A stretch of DNA of 18,351 nt from an uncultured Bacillota bacterium (GCA_934427095.1 CAKRYM010000013.1:1-18351); one strand, 5' to 3'. Shown: positions 1 through 7,855, counted from the first letter of the stretch. Program-made: numbers and translations. Notes: generated from the sequence alone by a model not told the origin.

Positions 1-785
1 AAATACATGCGGCTACGGGCCATGGCTTCATCAAAATCCACCTGATGGCCATCGAAATCTGGCCCATCCACACAAGCAAATTTCGTTTCTCCGCCTACGG
101 TTAAACGGCAGCACCCACACATCCCGGTACCGTCAACCATCAAAGAATTCATGCTCACAATCGTGGGAATCTGCTTTGGCCGGGTTAAATCACAAACCGC
201 TTTCATCATACCTAAAGGACCTATAGCAACAACCGCCGCATACTGTTTGGTTACCAATCGCTCGGATAAAGCCGTGGTTACAAACCCCTGACGGCCATAA
301 CTACCATCATCAGTCATAACCACCAACTCTGTACAAGCTTGCGCAAACTCCTGTTCTAAAATGACCAAATCCTTGTTACGAAAGCCCACAATAACATCAA
401 CCCTTGCCCCCAAATCATGCAGGGCTTTGGCTTGTGGATAAGCAATGGCAACCCCAAGGCCACCGCCCACCACACAAACAGGCTTATTTTGATACATGTC
501 CAGCTCACTTGGGCGCCCCAAAGGCCCCACAAAATCCAACAGCTGATCGCCTGCCTTTAATTGGTCTAAAGAATATGTGGTATAGCCCACTTTTTGAAAA
601 ATAATGGATATGGTTCCCTTTTGCGTATCTTTACCGGCAATGGTCAAGGGGATACGTTCCCCCTGCTCATCAATACGAAGCATAATGAACTGACCAGGTT
701 TGGCTTTACGGGCGATATGTGGCGCGAAAATTTCCATATACGTAACGGTTGGATTCAAGACCCGTTTTTCCACAATTCGAAACAT
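1..785 (-). CDS. nfnA: NfnA-type ferredoxin/NAD(P) reductase flavoprotein subunit (partial, 3' end outside window)
   Basis: I translated this from the minus strand; 261 codons are visible and the frame runs off the left edge. It is a ferredoxin-NADP-reductase-type protein of the sulfide dehydrogenase/dihydroorotate dehydrogenase electron-transfer family, whose best-known member is the small subunit of NADH-dependent reduced ferredoxin:NADP+ oxidoreductase. The flavin-binding barrel has RIPLTIA (residues 44-50). The nucleotide-binding fold has VVGGGLGVA (105-113). A C-terminal cluster site has D219, C223, C225, C226 and C238, which fits the family's [2Fe-2S] ligation by one Asp and three Cys. 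The ATG at 785 follows a near-perfect TAAGGAGG (793-800). Only about 20 residues should be missing. I expect an NfnB/GltA-like large subunit immediately beyond the left edge. Alternative: PyrK or a SudB-like subunit; which one depends on the unseen neighbour. Confidence 0.87.
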   Translation of the reverse strand, partial: MFRIVEKRVLNPTVTYMEIFAPHIARKAKPGQFIMLRIDEQGERIPLTIAGKDTQKGTISIIFQKVGYTTYSLDQLKAGDQLLDFVGPLGRPSELDMYQNKPVCVVGGGLGVAIAYPQAKALHDLGARVDVIVGFRNKDLVILEQEFAQACTELVVMTDDGSYGRQGFVTTALSERLVTKQYAAVVAIGPLGMMKAVCDLTRPKQIPTIVSMNSLMVDGTGMCGCCRLTVGGETKFACVDGPDFDGHQVDFDEAMARSRMY

Positions 786-870
786 TTCTCTTCCTCCTTA
801 GGAAAATAGGATGAAATAGGATAACGATAAACGGTGTTCCTATGGAGCTAAAGGCAAGCTATCATAAATC

Positions 871-879
871 ATTATAACA
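871..879 (-). promoter_or_regulatory. Possible second promoter (extended -10) for the NfnA-type gene
   Basis: On the minus strand, TGT is followed directly by TATAAT (TATAAT at 871-876, TG at 878-879), an extended -10 element. No good -35 is seen 16-18 nt upstream. It could be a weaker tandem promoter about 28 nt downstream of the better one. Confidence 0.35.
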
Positions 880-898
880 GATAGGCTCAATTTCGTTT

Positions 899-927
899 AT
901 TATATAATGGCGAAGTCTAACTGTAAA
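899..927 (-). promoter_or_regulatory. Promoter for the NfnA-type gene
   Basis: Read on the minus strand: -35 TTTACA (922-927), 17-nt spacer, -10 TATAAT (899-904). This gives a leader of about 105 nt ahead of the ATG at 785. It is near consensus for a housekeeping sigma factor. Confidence 0.6.
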
Positions 928-1077
928 GATGCTAAACAAAATAAACCTTTCCCTAGGAGAATGACTTTCTTATCTGGAGCAAAAGCCTACCAATTTATAA
1001 TGATCTAATAAAGGAAAAGCGTTTACACAAAAAAGGAACAGATTAGGAAAGATTTTTCGATTTCCGCCTTCAAAAGG

Positions 1078-1106
1078 TTGAAATAATTGTCCAGCTGTGC
1101 TAAAAT
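1078..1106 (+). promoter_or_regulatory. Promoter for hppA
   Basis: -35 TTGAAA (1078-1083), 17-nt spacer, -10 TAAAAT (1101-1106). It predicts transcription starting near 1113 and a leader of nearly 190 nt before the hppA start codon at 1301. Confidence 0.55.
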
Positions 1107-1112
1107 AGTTTA

Positions 1113-1300
1113 GCCCAAAGCAAAATGATTTTCTGTGTAGATGTTTCTTTGACAACGCCATAATAAAGACAATTCCTTCTCTTTTTTTTGTCCACATATT
1201 GATTTTTGAATCCGTTTTGCTTTATCAACCCTTTTTATTCGTTATTCCTTTTTGCTATATTGCGTTTTATGTTTTTACACAATTTTTTGGAGGTATTGGA
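1113..1300 (+). other. Long T-rich leader of hppA within the 786-1300 gene-free region
   Basis: The stretch 786-1300 has no convincing gene. Its left half holds promoters reading left, and its right half holds the hppA promoter and leader. The leader is T-rich, with an eight-T run at 1182-1189. It also has a possible second start signal, an extended -10 TGC-TATATT (TATATT at 1256-1261), with no clear -35. I found no strong hairpin and no riboswitch I recognise. A TTG at 1199 is in frame with hppA but lacks a ribosome site. Confidence 0.4.
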
Positions 1301-3391
1301 ATGGGAATCTCGTTAGTCTGGTTGTCTCTGTTATGCGCGGTGATCGCCCTGATCTACGTAGGTGTTACCGCCAGCAAGGTGCTTAAAGAAGGAGAAGGCA
1401 CTGACAAAATGAGAAAGCTCTCTGCCACGATCCGTACTGGCGCGCAGGCTTATCTCAAACATCAATATACGATTGTTGCCATCTTCTTTGGCATCCTGTT
1501 CGTTATCCTGTGTGCCATGTCCTGGTTGGGTCTGCTTAGCTGGTTCGTCCCCTTTGCTTTCTTAACCGGCGGGTTCTTCTCTGGTTTAAGCGGCTTCATC
1601 GGCATGTCTATTGCCACCCGCTCCAACGCACGCACCGCCGCAGCTGCCCAAGAAGGTCTGAATCGCGGGTTGCGTGTGGCTTTCTCTGCCGGTTCCGTCA
1701 TGGGCTTTACTGTGGTGGGCTTAGGGCTGGCCTTCATTACCGTATGGTATTTAATCCTTAACTATTGCTTCCATATGGAAATTTCCCAAATTACCAGCAT
1801 TATGATTACGTTTAGCTTTGGCGCTTCCTTTATGGCGCTGTTTGCCCGTGTGGGCGGCGGTATCTTCACCAAAGCTGCTGACGTTGGCGCTGACCTGGTT
1901 GGTAAAGTGGAAGCTGGTATTCCCGAAGACGATCCTCGTAACCCTGCGGTTATCGCAGACAATGTTGGCGATAATGTAGGCGACGTTGCTGGTATGGGTG
2001 CGGACTTGTTCGAATCCTATGTGGGTTCCATCATTTCCGCTTGCGCATTGGGGGCTGTAGCCTTCAGTAGCGCCCAATCTACCCTGGCTATGGTTGCTCT
2101 GCCTATGCTTTTGGCAGCCATTGGTATTTTGGCATCCATCATTGGTACATTCTTCGTCAAAACGAAAGAAAACGCTTCCCAGTCTGCTTTGCTGAAAGCA
2201 CTGCGTAATGGCACCAATATCGCGGCTATCCTTATTGCTATCTTGGCTTTCCCGCTGATTTGGTTCCTGCTGGGCTCCTCTTACATTGGTATTTACTTTG
2301 CCGTGTTGGCTGGGTTGGTGGCCGGCGTTCTGATCGGTCGTACCACAGAATATTACACTTCTGATACGTACAAGCCCACGCAAAATTTGGCTGCCGCTTC
2401 CGAGACCGGCGCAGCTACCATTATCATCAATGGTATCGGTTTGGGTATGCTTTCCACGGCTTGGCCCATTATTATCGTTGCGGTTTGCATCCTGCTCTCC
2501 TACTTCCTGAGCGGCGGCGCAGTCAGCACCACCCAAGGTCTGTACGGTATTGCCTTGGCTGCTGTGGGTATGCTGTCCACCTTGGGCATTACCTTGGCTA
2601 CTGACGCTTACGGCCCCGTGGCAGACAATGCCGGTGGTATTGCGGAAATGTCTGGGCTGCCGGATGAAGTACGTAACCGTACTGACGCCCTGGATTCTCT
2701 GGGTAACACCACTGCTGCAACGGGTAAAGGTTTTGCCATTGGCTCCGCAGCGCTCACTGCATTGGCTTTGTTGGCTAACTATGTAGAAAAGGTTCAGCAG
2801 GTAGATCCCAACTTCACTTTGGATCTCAGTTTGATGAATCCCACGGTTCTGGTTGGTTTGTTAATCGGCGCTTGCCTGCCCTTCGTCTTTGCGGCGTTGA
2901 CCATGAACTCTGTTGGCCGTGCTGCCCAGTCTGTGGTGGTTGAAGTTCGTCGTCAATTCCGGGAAATCCCCGGTATCATGGAAGGGAAAAATGAACCGGA
3001 TTATGCGCGTTGCGTTGGCCTCTGCGTAAAATCTTCCCTGAATGAAATGATTTTGCCCACCATCATTTGCGTAGTAGTCCCGGTTGTGGTCGGTTTAGTT
3101 TTGGGCTGCAATGGCGTGGTCGGACTTTTGGGTGGTTCCTTGGCTACTGGTTTCCTGCTGGCCATCTTCATGGCTAACTCCGGCGGTGCCTGGGATAACG
3201 CCAAGAAATATATTGAAAGCGGCCATCATGGCGGCAAAGGCTCTGAACAGCACAAAGCCGGCGTTGTTGGGGATACGGTAGGCGATCCTTTCAAAGATAC
3301 TTCCGGTCCTTCCATCAACATTCTGATCAAGCTGTTGTCCATGGTTTCCATTGTTTTCGCTGCTTTGATCGTAAACGTTCATATTTTCTAA
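1301..3391 (+). CDS. hppA: Membrane-bound ion-pumping pyrophosphatase, K+-dependent type
   Basis: A 696-residue polytopic inner-membrane protein that hydrolyses pyrophosphate and pumps Na+ and/or H+ outward. The cytosolic catalytic motifs are intact: DVGADLVGK (194-202), the acidic segment [20 protein letters not shown] (about 209-228), DLFESY with E238, and near the C-terminus [15 protein letters not shown]. The segment [10 protein letters not shown] (468-477) has Ala where K+-independent enzymes carry Lys, so this should be K+-dependent. Together with the gate-region glutamate E238, this points to a Na+ or mixed Na+/H+ pump, although sequence alone cannot fix the ion. I chose ATG 1301 because GGAGG (about 1289-1293) lies 7 nt upstream. 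An in-frame TTG at 1199 would add 34 hydrophobic residues but has no ribosome site. A terminator follows directly, so hppA is probably monocistronic. Confidence 0.95.
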   Translation: MGISLVWLSLLCAVIALIYVGVTASKVLKEGEGTDKMRKLSATIRTGAQAYLKHQYTIVAIFFGILFVILCAMSWLGLLSWFVPFAFLTGGFFSGLSGFIGMSIATRSNARTAAAAQEGLNRGLRVAFSAGSVMGFTVVGLGLAFITVWYLILNYCFHMEISQITSIMITFSFGASFMALFARVGGGIFTKAADVGADLVGKVEAGIPEDDPRNPAVIADNVGDNVGDVAGMGADLFESYVGSIISACALGAVAFSSAQSTLAMVALPMLLAAIGILASIIGTFFVKTKENASQSALLKALRNGTNIAAILIAILAFPLIWFLLGSSYIGIYFAVLAGLVAGVLIGRTTEYYTSDTYKPTQNLAAASETGAATIIINGIGLGMLSTAWPIIIVAVCILLSYFLSGGAVSTTQGLYGIALAAVGMLSTLGITLATDAYGPVADNAGGIAEMSGLPDEVRNRTDALDSLGNTTAATGKGFAIGSAALTALALLANYVEKVQQVDPNFTLDLSLMNPTVLVGLLIGACLPFVFAALTMNSVGRAAQSVVVEVRRQFREIPGIMEGKNEPDYARCVGLCVKSSLNEMILPTIICVVVPVVVGLVLGCNGVVGLLGGSLATGFLLAIFMANSGGAWDNAKKYIESGHHGGKGSEQHKAGVVGDTVGDPFKDTSGPSINILIKLLSMVSIVFAALIVNVHIF

Positions 3392-3400
3392 AAAAACAAG

Positions 3401-3437
3401 AATGCCGGCCTGAAGGCAACTTCAGACCGGCATTTTT
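3401..3437 (+). terminator. Rho-independent terminator of hppA
   Basis: A 15-nt arm (3401-3415) and its partner (3420-3434) pair with one mismatch around the tetraloop GCAA. The run of Ts at 3433-3437 follows. It lies 10 nt after the hppA stop codon. Confidence 0.9.
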
Positions 3438-3474
3438 CGTTATTTCATCAGGGTTTGCTTGTTCAGGAGGGTTC

Positions 3475-4044
3475 ATGTCCATACAGCAAATTAAAACCAC
3501 ACTGCTGGCCTACCCTGCCTCTTGTCCACAGGAAAAAGCAGACAAAGCATTCATGCTCGATTTCTTAGAGAATAACCCTAACGCTTTGTTGCGGGAAAAT
3601 CACATGGGACATTTTACTGCTTCTGCTTGGGTGGTCAATCCCAGCCAAAATAAGGTCCTAATGCTATATCATCGTATTTATCAAGCTTGGACCTGGCCTG
3701 GTGGACATGCAGATGGGGATGAAGATTTACTGCATACTGCGATTCGAGAAACCCAGGAAGAAACCGGGCTGACATGCGTCCGTACGCTCTCTCCCCTTCC
3801 CCTTTCCTTGGAAACCCTTGCAGTGCAAGCCCATGAAAAGCGCGGCAAGTATATTTCTCCTCATCTCCATTTCAACCTAAGCTTTCTGCTAGAAGCAGAA
3901 GAAAATTGGCCTCTTACCCCAAAAGAGGACGAAAACCAGGCTGTGGCTTGGCGTAGTATCGATCAAATTCTCGCAGATCATACGGAACCGCATATGCTGG
4001 TGATTTACCGCAAAATCATGGCAAAGCTAGGGCAGCTGCCTTAA
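3475..4044 (+). CDS. Nudix hydrolase
   Basis: A 189-residue soluble protein with a complete Nudix box at residues 77-99: G77, five residues, E83, seven residues, R91-E92, then E95-E96-T-G98-L99. These are the Mg2+-binding catalytic residues that hydrolyse a nucleoside diphosphate linked to another group. The preceding WTWPGGH is typical of the fold. About 45 residues precede the fold, longer than in minimal MutT proteins. The substrate cannot be read from the sequence; cleansing of damaged nucleotides or another nucleotide derivative are both possible. The ATG follows AGGAGG (3465-3470). No clear promoter lies between the hppA terminator and this gene. The next gene starts 24 nt downstream on the same strand, so the two are probably co-transcribed. 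Confidence 0.9.
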   Translation: MSIQQIKTTLLAYPASCPQEKADKAFMLDFLENNPNALLRENHMGHFTASAWVVNPSQNKVLMLYHRIYQAWTWPGGHADGDEDLLHTAIRETQEETGLTCVRTLSPLPLSLETLAVQAHEKRGKYISPHLHFNLSFLLEAEENWPLTPKEDENQAVAWRSIDQILADHTEPHMLVIYRKIMAKLGQLP

Positions 4045-4068
4045 TCTGCGTATAAAGAGGAAAAACCC

Positions 4069-4707
4069 ATGGCCTATGTATTGGCAGGAATTTTTGTGGC
4101 CGCCGTTTGCATCTTTGTTTTGCACCGGCGTCGTAATGAGCAAGAAGAATATAACAGCGATTTGGAGGATATTCGGGAAAATCCCTATGATTATGCCGAA
4201 GAAATTCGCCTATTGCGCTGTGGGCAAAAAAAAGCCGCCCGCAATAGTCTAATGGAGGACGGATATACCTATACCGAAGCGCAGAAAGCCATCCGCGCGT
4301 TAAAAGACCTGCTGGACCAAGGGGCCCTAGACCATTATTATCAGGTAGACATGGAATATGTGGATCGCATGAGCGGTATGGATTTTGAACGTTTTGTGGC
4401 CAATTTGCTCTACCGCATGGGCTATCAGCAGGTCAAGCTAACCCCTGGCAGTAATGATCAAGGGGTGGATATTCTAGCGGAGTGGCAAGGTGTGCGCTAT
4501 GCTTTCCAATGTAAATGTTACGCCAGCCCTTTGAACAATAAAGCCATTCAAGAAGTTACGGCAGGAAAAGTATTTTGGGGCTGTGAAAAAGCCGTAGTAG
4601 TGACCAATACCTATTTCAACCACAACGCCATTCAAGTGGCGGAATTAACCGGTACCGAGCTTTGGGATCGGGATGTCTTAATGAAGATGATTGCGGATAC
4701 GCAGTAA
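4069..4707 (+). CDS. Membrane-anchored Mrr-type restriction endonuclease domain protein
   Basis: 212 residues. A hydrophobic helix at about residues 2-18 (YVLAGIFVAAVCIFVL) is followed by Arg-rich HRRR, which predicts a single N-terminal anchor with the rest in the cytoplasm. A short charged helical region (about 25-100) leads to a PD-(D/E)XK nuclease domain of the Mrr_cat family (about 104-208). The family signatures are present: MDFERFVANLLYRMGY (104-119), GVDI with D134, FQCKCY with Q147 and K149, and downstream Q161. The full catalytic set suggests an active DNase. Comparable TM-plus-Mrr proteins are common in Bacillota and mostly uncharacterised; proposed roles are cleavage of modified or incoming DNA at the membrane. 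There is no methylase partner here. It lies 24 nt after the Nudix gene. The start ATG has a modest AAAGAGG upstream. Confidence 0.85.
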   Translation: MAYVLAGIFVAAVCIFVLHRRRNEQEEYNSDLEDIRENPYDYAEEIRLLRCGQKKAARNSLMEDGYTYTEAQKAIRALKDLLDQGALDHYYQVDMEYVDRMSGMDFERFVANLLYRMGYQQVKLTPGSNDQGVDILAEWQGVRYAFQCKCYASPLNNKAIQEVTAGKVFWGCEKAVVVTNTYFNHNAIQVAELTGTELWDRDVLMKMIADTQ

Positions 4708-4720
4708 AGAAAGATAACAA

Positions 4721-4752
4721 AAAAACACCGGGCAAAAGACCCGGTGTTTTTT
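4721..4752. terminator. Bidirectional terminator between the Mrr-type gene and tyrS
   Basis: A stem CACCGGG (4726-4732) and CCCGGTG (4740-4746) surrounds a 7-nt loop. It is flanked by As on the left and Ts on the right, which extend the stem and give a U-run in either direction. It serves the plus-strand Nudix/Mrr unit and the convergent minus-strand tyrS. Confidence 0.9.
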
Positions 4753-4761
4753 CTCTTCTTC

Positions 4762-5988
4762 TTATTTTTCCAAAATCGCTTTATGGAATACTTTTTTGCC
4801 TTTTTTGATTTTTACGCCTTCTTGCAGGCGTTCAGCGGAAATCATTGCATCAATGGCGGCGATTTTTTCGCCATCCACACTAATGCCGCCCTGCTCTACC
4901 AAACGGCGAGCATCTCCTTTGCTTTTCGCCAAAGAACAGGCAAAGAGAAGATCAACAATGTTTAATCCTTCTGCAGGCACCTGTTCTCCAGTCAGGGTTG
5001 TACTGGGCATATTGGAATCATCCCCTACTCCGGCAAAAAGTGCCAGAGTAGTGGCTTTCGCCTTGTCCGCTTTTTCTTGGCCATGAACCAAAGCAGTAAG
5101 ATGATGGGCTAAGATTTCTTTCTTTTCATTGATGCGGCTGTCATCCCATTTTTCCATCTCTTCAATTTCTTCGATAGGGATGAAAGTCAGCATACGGATA
5201 CATTTCATCACATCGGCGTCGTCGATATTCCGCCAGTACTGATAAAACTCAAAGGGAGAAGTCTTGTTGGGATCCAGCCACACAGCGCCTTTAGCCGTTT
5301 TGCCCATTTTTTTCCCTTCGCTATTCATCAGCAAAGTAATGGTCATGGCATAAGCGTCTTTACCACTCTTTTTGCGGATCAAATCTGTACCGAACAGCAT
5401 ATTACTCCACTGGTCGTCGCCGCCAAACTGCATATTGCAGCCGTAATGCTCATTCAAATACCAGAAGTCATAGGACTGCATAATCATGTAGTTGAATTCC
5501 AGGAAGCTTAAGCCCCGCTCCATACGCTGCTTATAGCATTCTGCTCTCAACATATTATTCACAGAGAAGCACGCCCCGACTTCCCGCAAAAGATCCACAT
5601 ATTTTAGCTCCAACAGCCAATCGGCATTATTCACCACAATGGCCTTATCTTCGCCAAATTCAATAAATTTACCGATCTGCTCCCGGAAGCATTCGCAGTT
5701 ATGAGCAATGGTTTCCGGCGACAACATAGCCCGCATATCCGTACGGCCGGAAGGGTCGCCAATATAGCCGGTACCACCGCCTAAAAGGACAACCGGCTTG
5801 TTACCAGCCATTTGCAGCCGCTTCATCAAGCAAAGGGCCATAAAATGCCCTACATGAAGGGAATCCGCCGTAGGATCAAAGCCAATATAGAATCTAGCGC
5901 CGCCGTTGTTTACCAGCTCTCTGATCTCCGGCTCATCTGTAACCTGAGCGATTAAGCCTCTGGCTTGTAATTCTTCATAGATCTTCAT
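4762..5988 (-). CDS. tyrS: Tyrosine--tRNA ligase
   Basis: A 408-residue class I aminoacyl-tRNA synthetase that charges tRNA-Tyr. The tyrosine pocket starts with YIGFDPT (34-40), including Y34 and D38. The HIGH signature appears as HVGH (45-48). The tyrosine-binding residues Y167, Q171 and D174 lie in FNYMIMQSYDF. GGDDQWSN (189-196) is family-typical, and the KMSKS loop reads KMGKT (227-231). The C-terminal region (about 340-408) is an S4-like tRNA-binding domain containing KSKGDARRLVEQGGISVDG. I chose ATG 5988 because AGGAGG (5995-6000) sits 6 nt upstream; an in-frame start 7 codons earlier has no ribosome site. It has its own promoter at 6123-6152 and a structured leader, and it ends at the shared terminator. 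Confidence 0.97.
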   Translation of the reverse strand: MKIYEELQARGLIAQVTDEPEIRELVNNGGARFYIGFDPTADSLHVGHFMALCLMKRLQMAGNKPVVLLGGGTGYIGDPSGRTDMRAMLSPETIAHNCECFREQIGKFIEFGEDKAIVVNNADWLLELKYVDLLREVGACFSVNNMLRAECYKQRMERGLSFLEFNYMIMQSYDFWYLNEHYGCNMQFGGDDQWSNMLFGTDLIRKKSGKDAYAMTITLLMNSEGKKMGKTAKGAVWLDPNKTSPFEFYQYWRNIDDADVMKCIRMLTFIPIEEIEEMEKWDDSRINEKKEILAHHLTALVHGQEKADKAKATTLALFAGVGDDSNMPSTTLTGEQVPAEGLNIVDLLFACSLAKSKGDARRLVEQGGISVDGEKIAAIDAMISAERLQEGVKIKKGKKVFHKAILEK

Positions 5989-6009
5989 TTTTAGCCTCCT
6001 TATGCACAA

Positions 6010-6108
6010 ATGGCCAGATAAGATAGAATCTTATCTGGCCATAAAAGCATTTATGTCCATCCGGGAAATCTATCGAAATAGATCACCTTGCAAGGTGCTT
6101 CTCGCACC
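6010..6108 (-). promoter_or_regulatory. Structured tyrS leader with mutually exclusive hairpins
   Basis: Read on the minus strand, the leader of about 130 nt holds several stems. GGTGC-GAGAA-GCACC (6108-6094) shares its CACC arm with the self-complementary CACCTTGCAAGGTG (6097-6084), so the two cannot form together. ATCTAT-TTCG-ATAGAT (6083-6068) is a UUCG tetraloop hairpin. CATAAA-TGCT-TTTATG follows. A perfect 15-bp stem with loop TCT (6042-6010) ends 9 nt before the ribosome site. I see no T-box consensus and no U-tract good enough for a normal terminator. Attenuation or translational control is my inference. Confidence 0.5.
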
Positions 6109-6122
6109 GTCCGATCCGCTTC

Positions 6123-6152
6123 ATTTTAACAAGAAAACCTAAGGCTTGTCAA
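6123..6152 (-). promoter_or_regulatory. tyrS promoter
   Basis: On the minus strand: -35 TTGACA (6147-6152), 18-nt spacer, -10 TAAAAT (6123-6128). This is near consensus. Transcription should start near 6116. Confidence 0.75.
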
Positions 6153-6189
6153 GTATAACCCTTGGCTTACTAAAGATTTTGACGAAAAA

Positions 6190-7119
6190 TCATTTCAAGA
6201 AGCCTTTTAAGATACGCTCTTCGGCTTCTGCCTCGGTCAGCCCCAAGGTCATAAGTTTCAAAAGCTGATCCCCGGCAATCCGACCAATGGCCGCTTCATG
6301 AATAAGCTGTGCATCTACGGAATTCGCTTTGATGGCCGGAATAGAGCTAATGCGAGAATCCCCCATGATGATAGAATCGCACTGCACATGGCCAAAGCAT
6401 TTGGCATTCCCCGTAACGCAAGGATAAAAAATTTGCTCAGATTGATCCTGGGCAACGGAGCGGGAAATGATACGGGTTGCGGCATCCTCCCCTTCCAAGA
6501 AAATTTCCATGCGAGACTGGGCCATCTGCTTTCCATGGGTAAGGAGGCGTTCCGTCACCACAGCTTCTCCCCCGGCTGCCACATGGATTTCCGTGTAGCG
6601 ATCTGTGGAATCCACGCCGCGAATCTGGGCCGTATCCAATTCTACCTTAGCCCCAGGGGCCAAATGGAAAATGGTCTGCGGGTTCATGATTCGTTCTCCA
6701 GTTCCATCCCCACTACCATAATGCTTCTCCACATATTTTACCTTGGCGTTTTCCCCCACATAAAAGGTATGAATACCATCATGCTGACTATTTTGATGGC
6801 CGCAATTGCTGATTCCACAACCAGCGACAATCAACACATCACTGTTTGCACCAATATGGAAATCGTTATAGACGACTTCCGCCAAACCGCTTTCCTCAAT
6901 AATCACCGGAATATGCACGCTCTGATTTACGGTTCCTGGGGCAATATTTACCACAATGCCGTCACGGCCTTCCTGGGGTAAAATTTGAATGGCTTCGGTG
7001 CTACGCCGGCCAAAGCCATGCCCATCTTTACGGATATTATAGGCGCCTTCCGGTACCTTATGCAAATCTGCTACTTCACGTAGCAGCTCAAGATCAAGGG
7101 AATTCAATTTATTCTCCAT
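6190..7119 (-). CDS. SufB/SufD-like Fe-S scaffold protein, minimal (SmsB-like)
   Basis: A 309-residue SufB/SufD-family beta-helix protein, well short of classical SufB (about 470) or SufD (about 420). It retains the C-terminal core with IPAIKANSVDAQLIHEAAIGRI-type sequence at about 260-281, including H274 and E275, where SufB/SufD carry cluster- and metal-binding residues. Candidate ligands are C101, C106 and H108 in AGCGISNCGH, and C241 and C247 in AKCFGHVQC. The long N-terminal region of canonical SufB is absent. It lies 10 nt after the SufC-like gene, so the pair should be one transcript making a SufB2C2-like complex. This matches the two-gene minimal SUF (SMS, SmsCB) of archaea and anaerobic bacteria. 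I used ATG 7119; its ribosome site is weak, suggesting translational coupling. No SufS, SufU or SufD is nearby. Confidence 0.87.
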   Translation of the reverse strand: MENKLNSLDLELLREVADLHKVPEGAYNIRKDGHGFGRRSTEAIQILPQEGRDGIVVNIAPGTVNQSVHIPVIIEESGLAEVVYNDFHIGANSDVLIVAGCGISNCGHQNSQHDGIHTFYVGENAKVKYVEKHYGSGDGTGERIMNPQTIFHLAPGAKVELDTAQIRGVDSTDRYTEIHVAAGGEAVVTERLLTHGKQMAQSRMEIFLEGEDAATRIISRSVAQDQSEQIFYPCVTGNAKCFGHVQCDSIIMGDSRISSIPAIKANSVDAQLIHEAAIGRIAGDQLLKLMTLGLTEAEAEERILKGFLK

Positions 7120-7129
7120 AAGTTTCGTC

Positions 7130-7855
7130 TCACTTTCCCGCCAATTTGCCGCAAAGGTGTACAAGATTGCCCACCATTTTGGGCAGCATCTCCTCTGGTT
7201 TTCCCATATCTGCGACCTGGCCTTCGGCAATCAATACCACTTCATCCGCCATAGAAATAATGCGTTCCTGATGAGAAATCACCACAATTGTCCCTTGCCG
7301 TTCATCCCTAAGCTCGGCAAAGGTATCGGTTAAGCGGGAAAAGCTCCACAAATCGATACCCGCTTCTGGCTCATCGAACAACATCAGCTCAGCTTTTCTA
7401 GCCAATACGGTAGCGATCTCAATTCGTTTTACCTCGCCACCGGAAAGGGAGGCGTTTACCTCTCGCTGAATATAATCTCTGGCGCAAAGACCTACCCGTG
7501 TCAATAAAGCACAGGAATCCTCATGGCTTAAAGAAGTCCCTGCCGCCATGTCCAGCAAATCCTTTACCGTCAGACCTTTAAAGCGCGGAGGTTGTTGAAA
7601 TCCATAGCAAATACCCAATTTCGCCCTTTCCGTTAAGGAAAGATGGGTAATATCGGTCCCGTTCCAATGAATACTCCCGCCTGTAGGCTGTACCAAACCC
7701 ATAATCGATCTGGCCAGGGTAGTTTTGCCGCCGCCATTGGGCCCGGTAATCACCACAAATTTATGATCTGGGATGGTCAAATCAATCCCGTGTAAAATAT
7801 CTGTTTTTTCTCCACTACTTGACGCAGAGAAGTGCAGATCACGAATCTCTAGCAT
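7130..7855 (-). CDS. SufC-like Fe-S assembly ATPase (SmsC-like)
   Basis: A 241-residue soluble ABC ATPase of the SufC type, which energises Fe-S cluster assembly on its SufB-like partner. Walker A is GPNGGGKT (38-45). The Q-loop lies in YGFQQPPRF (84-92). The signature is SLSGGEVKR (136-144), typical of SufC. Walker B is LMLFDEPEAG (157-166) with D161 and E162, and the switch histidine is H195 in ISHQER. There are no membrane segments and no permease partner nearby. AAGGAG precedes the ATG. A promoter lies about 50 nt upstream, so the pair can be expressed separately from the ABC/GTPase genes that precede it on the same strand. Confidence 0.9.
   Translation of the reverse strand: MLEIRDLHFSASSSGEKTDILHGIDLTIPDHKFVVITGPNGGGKTTLARSIMGLVQPTGGSIHWNGTDITHLSLTERAKLGICYGFQQPPRFKGLTVKDLLDMAAGTSLSHEDSCALLTRVGLCARDYIQREVNASLSGGEVKRIEIATVLARKAELMLFDEPEAGIDLWSFSRLTDTFAELRDERQGTIVVISHQERIISMADEVVLIAEGQVADMGKPEEMLPKMVGNLVHLCGKLAGK

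Noticed and set aside
404..809. Two short plus-strand open frames opposite the NfnA-type gene
   Set aside because: The minus-strand translation is a clear flavoprotein over the same bases with a strong ribosome site.
1149..1178. TTGACA at 1149 as the -35 of an hppA promoter
   Set aside because: No acceptable -10 lies 16-18 nt downstream; the pair at 1078-1106 is better.
970..1197. Minus-strand reading frame of 75 codons opposite the hppA leader
   Set aside because: No ribosome site, no recognisable domain, and it lies across the hppA promoter and leader.
1199..1300. 34-residue N-terminal extension of hppA from a TTG start
   Set aside because: No ribosome site precedes the TTG, while ATG 1301 has GGAGG at ideal spacing and gives the usual family N-terminus.
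1751..2536. Long minus-strand open frame (261 codons) inside hppA
   Set aside because: Low-complexity polar composition, no ribosome site and no recognisable domain; it is a mirror of the highly conserved hppA coding frame.
6010..6150. T-box riboswitch upstream of tyrS
   Set aside because: The T-box consensus is not present, the leader is only about 130 nt, and the last hairpin lacks a proper U-tract.
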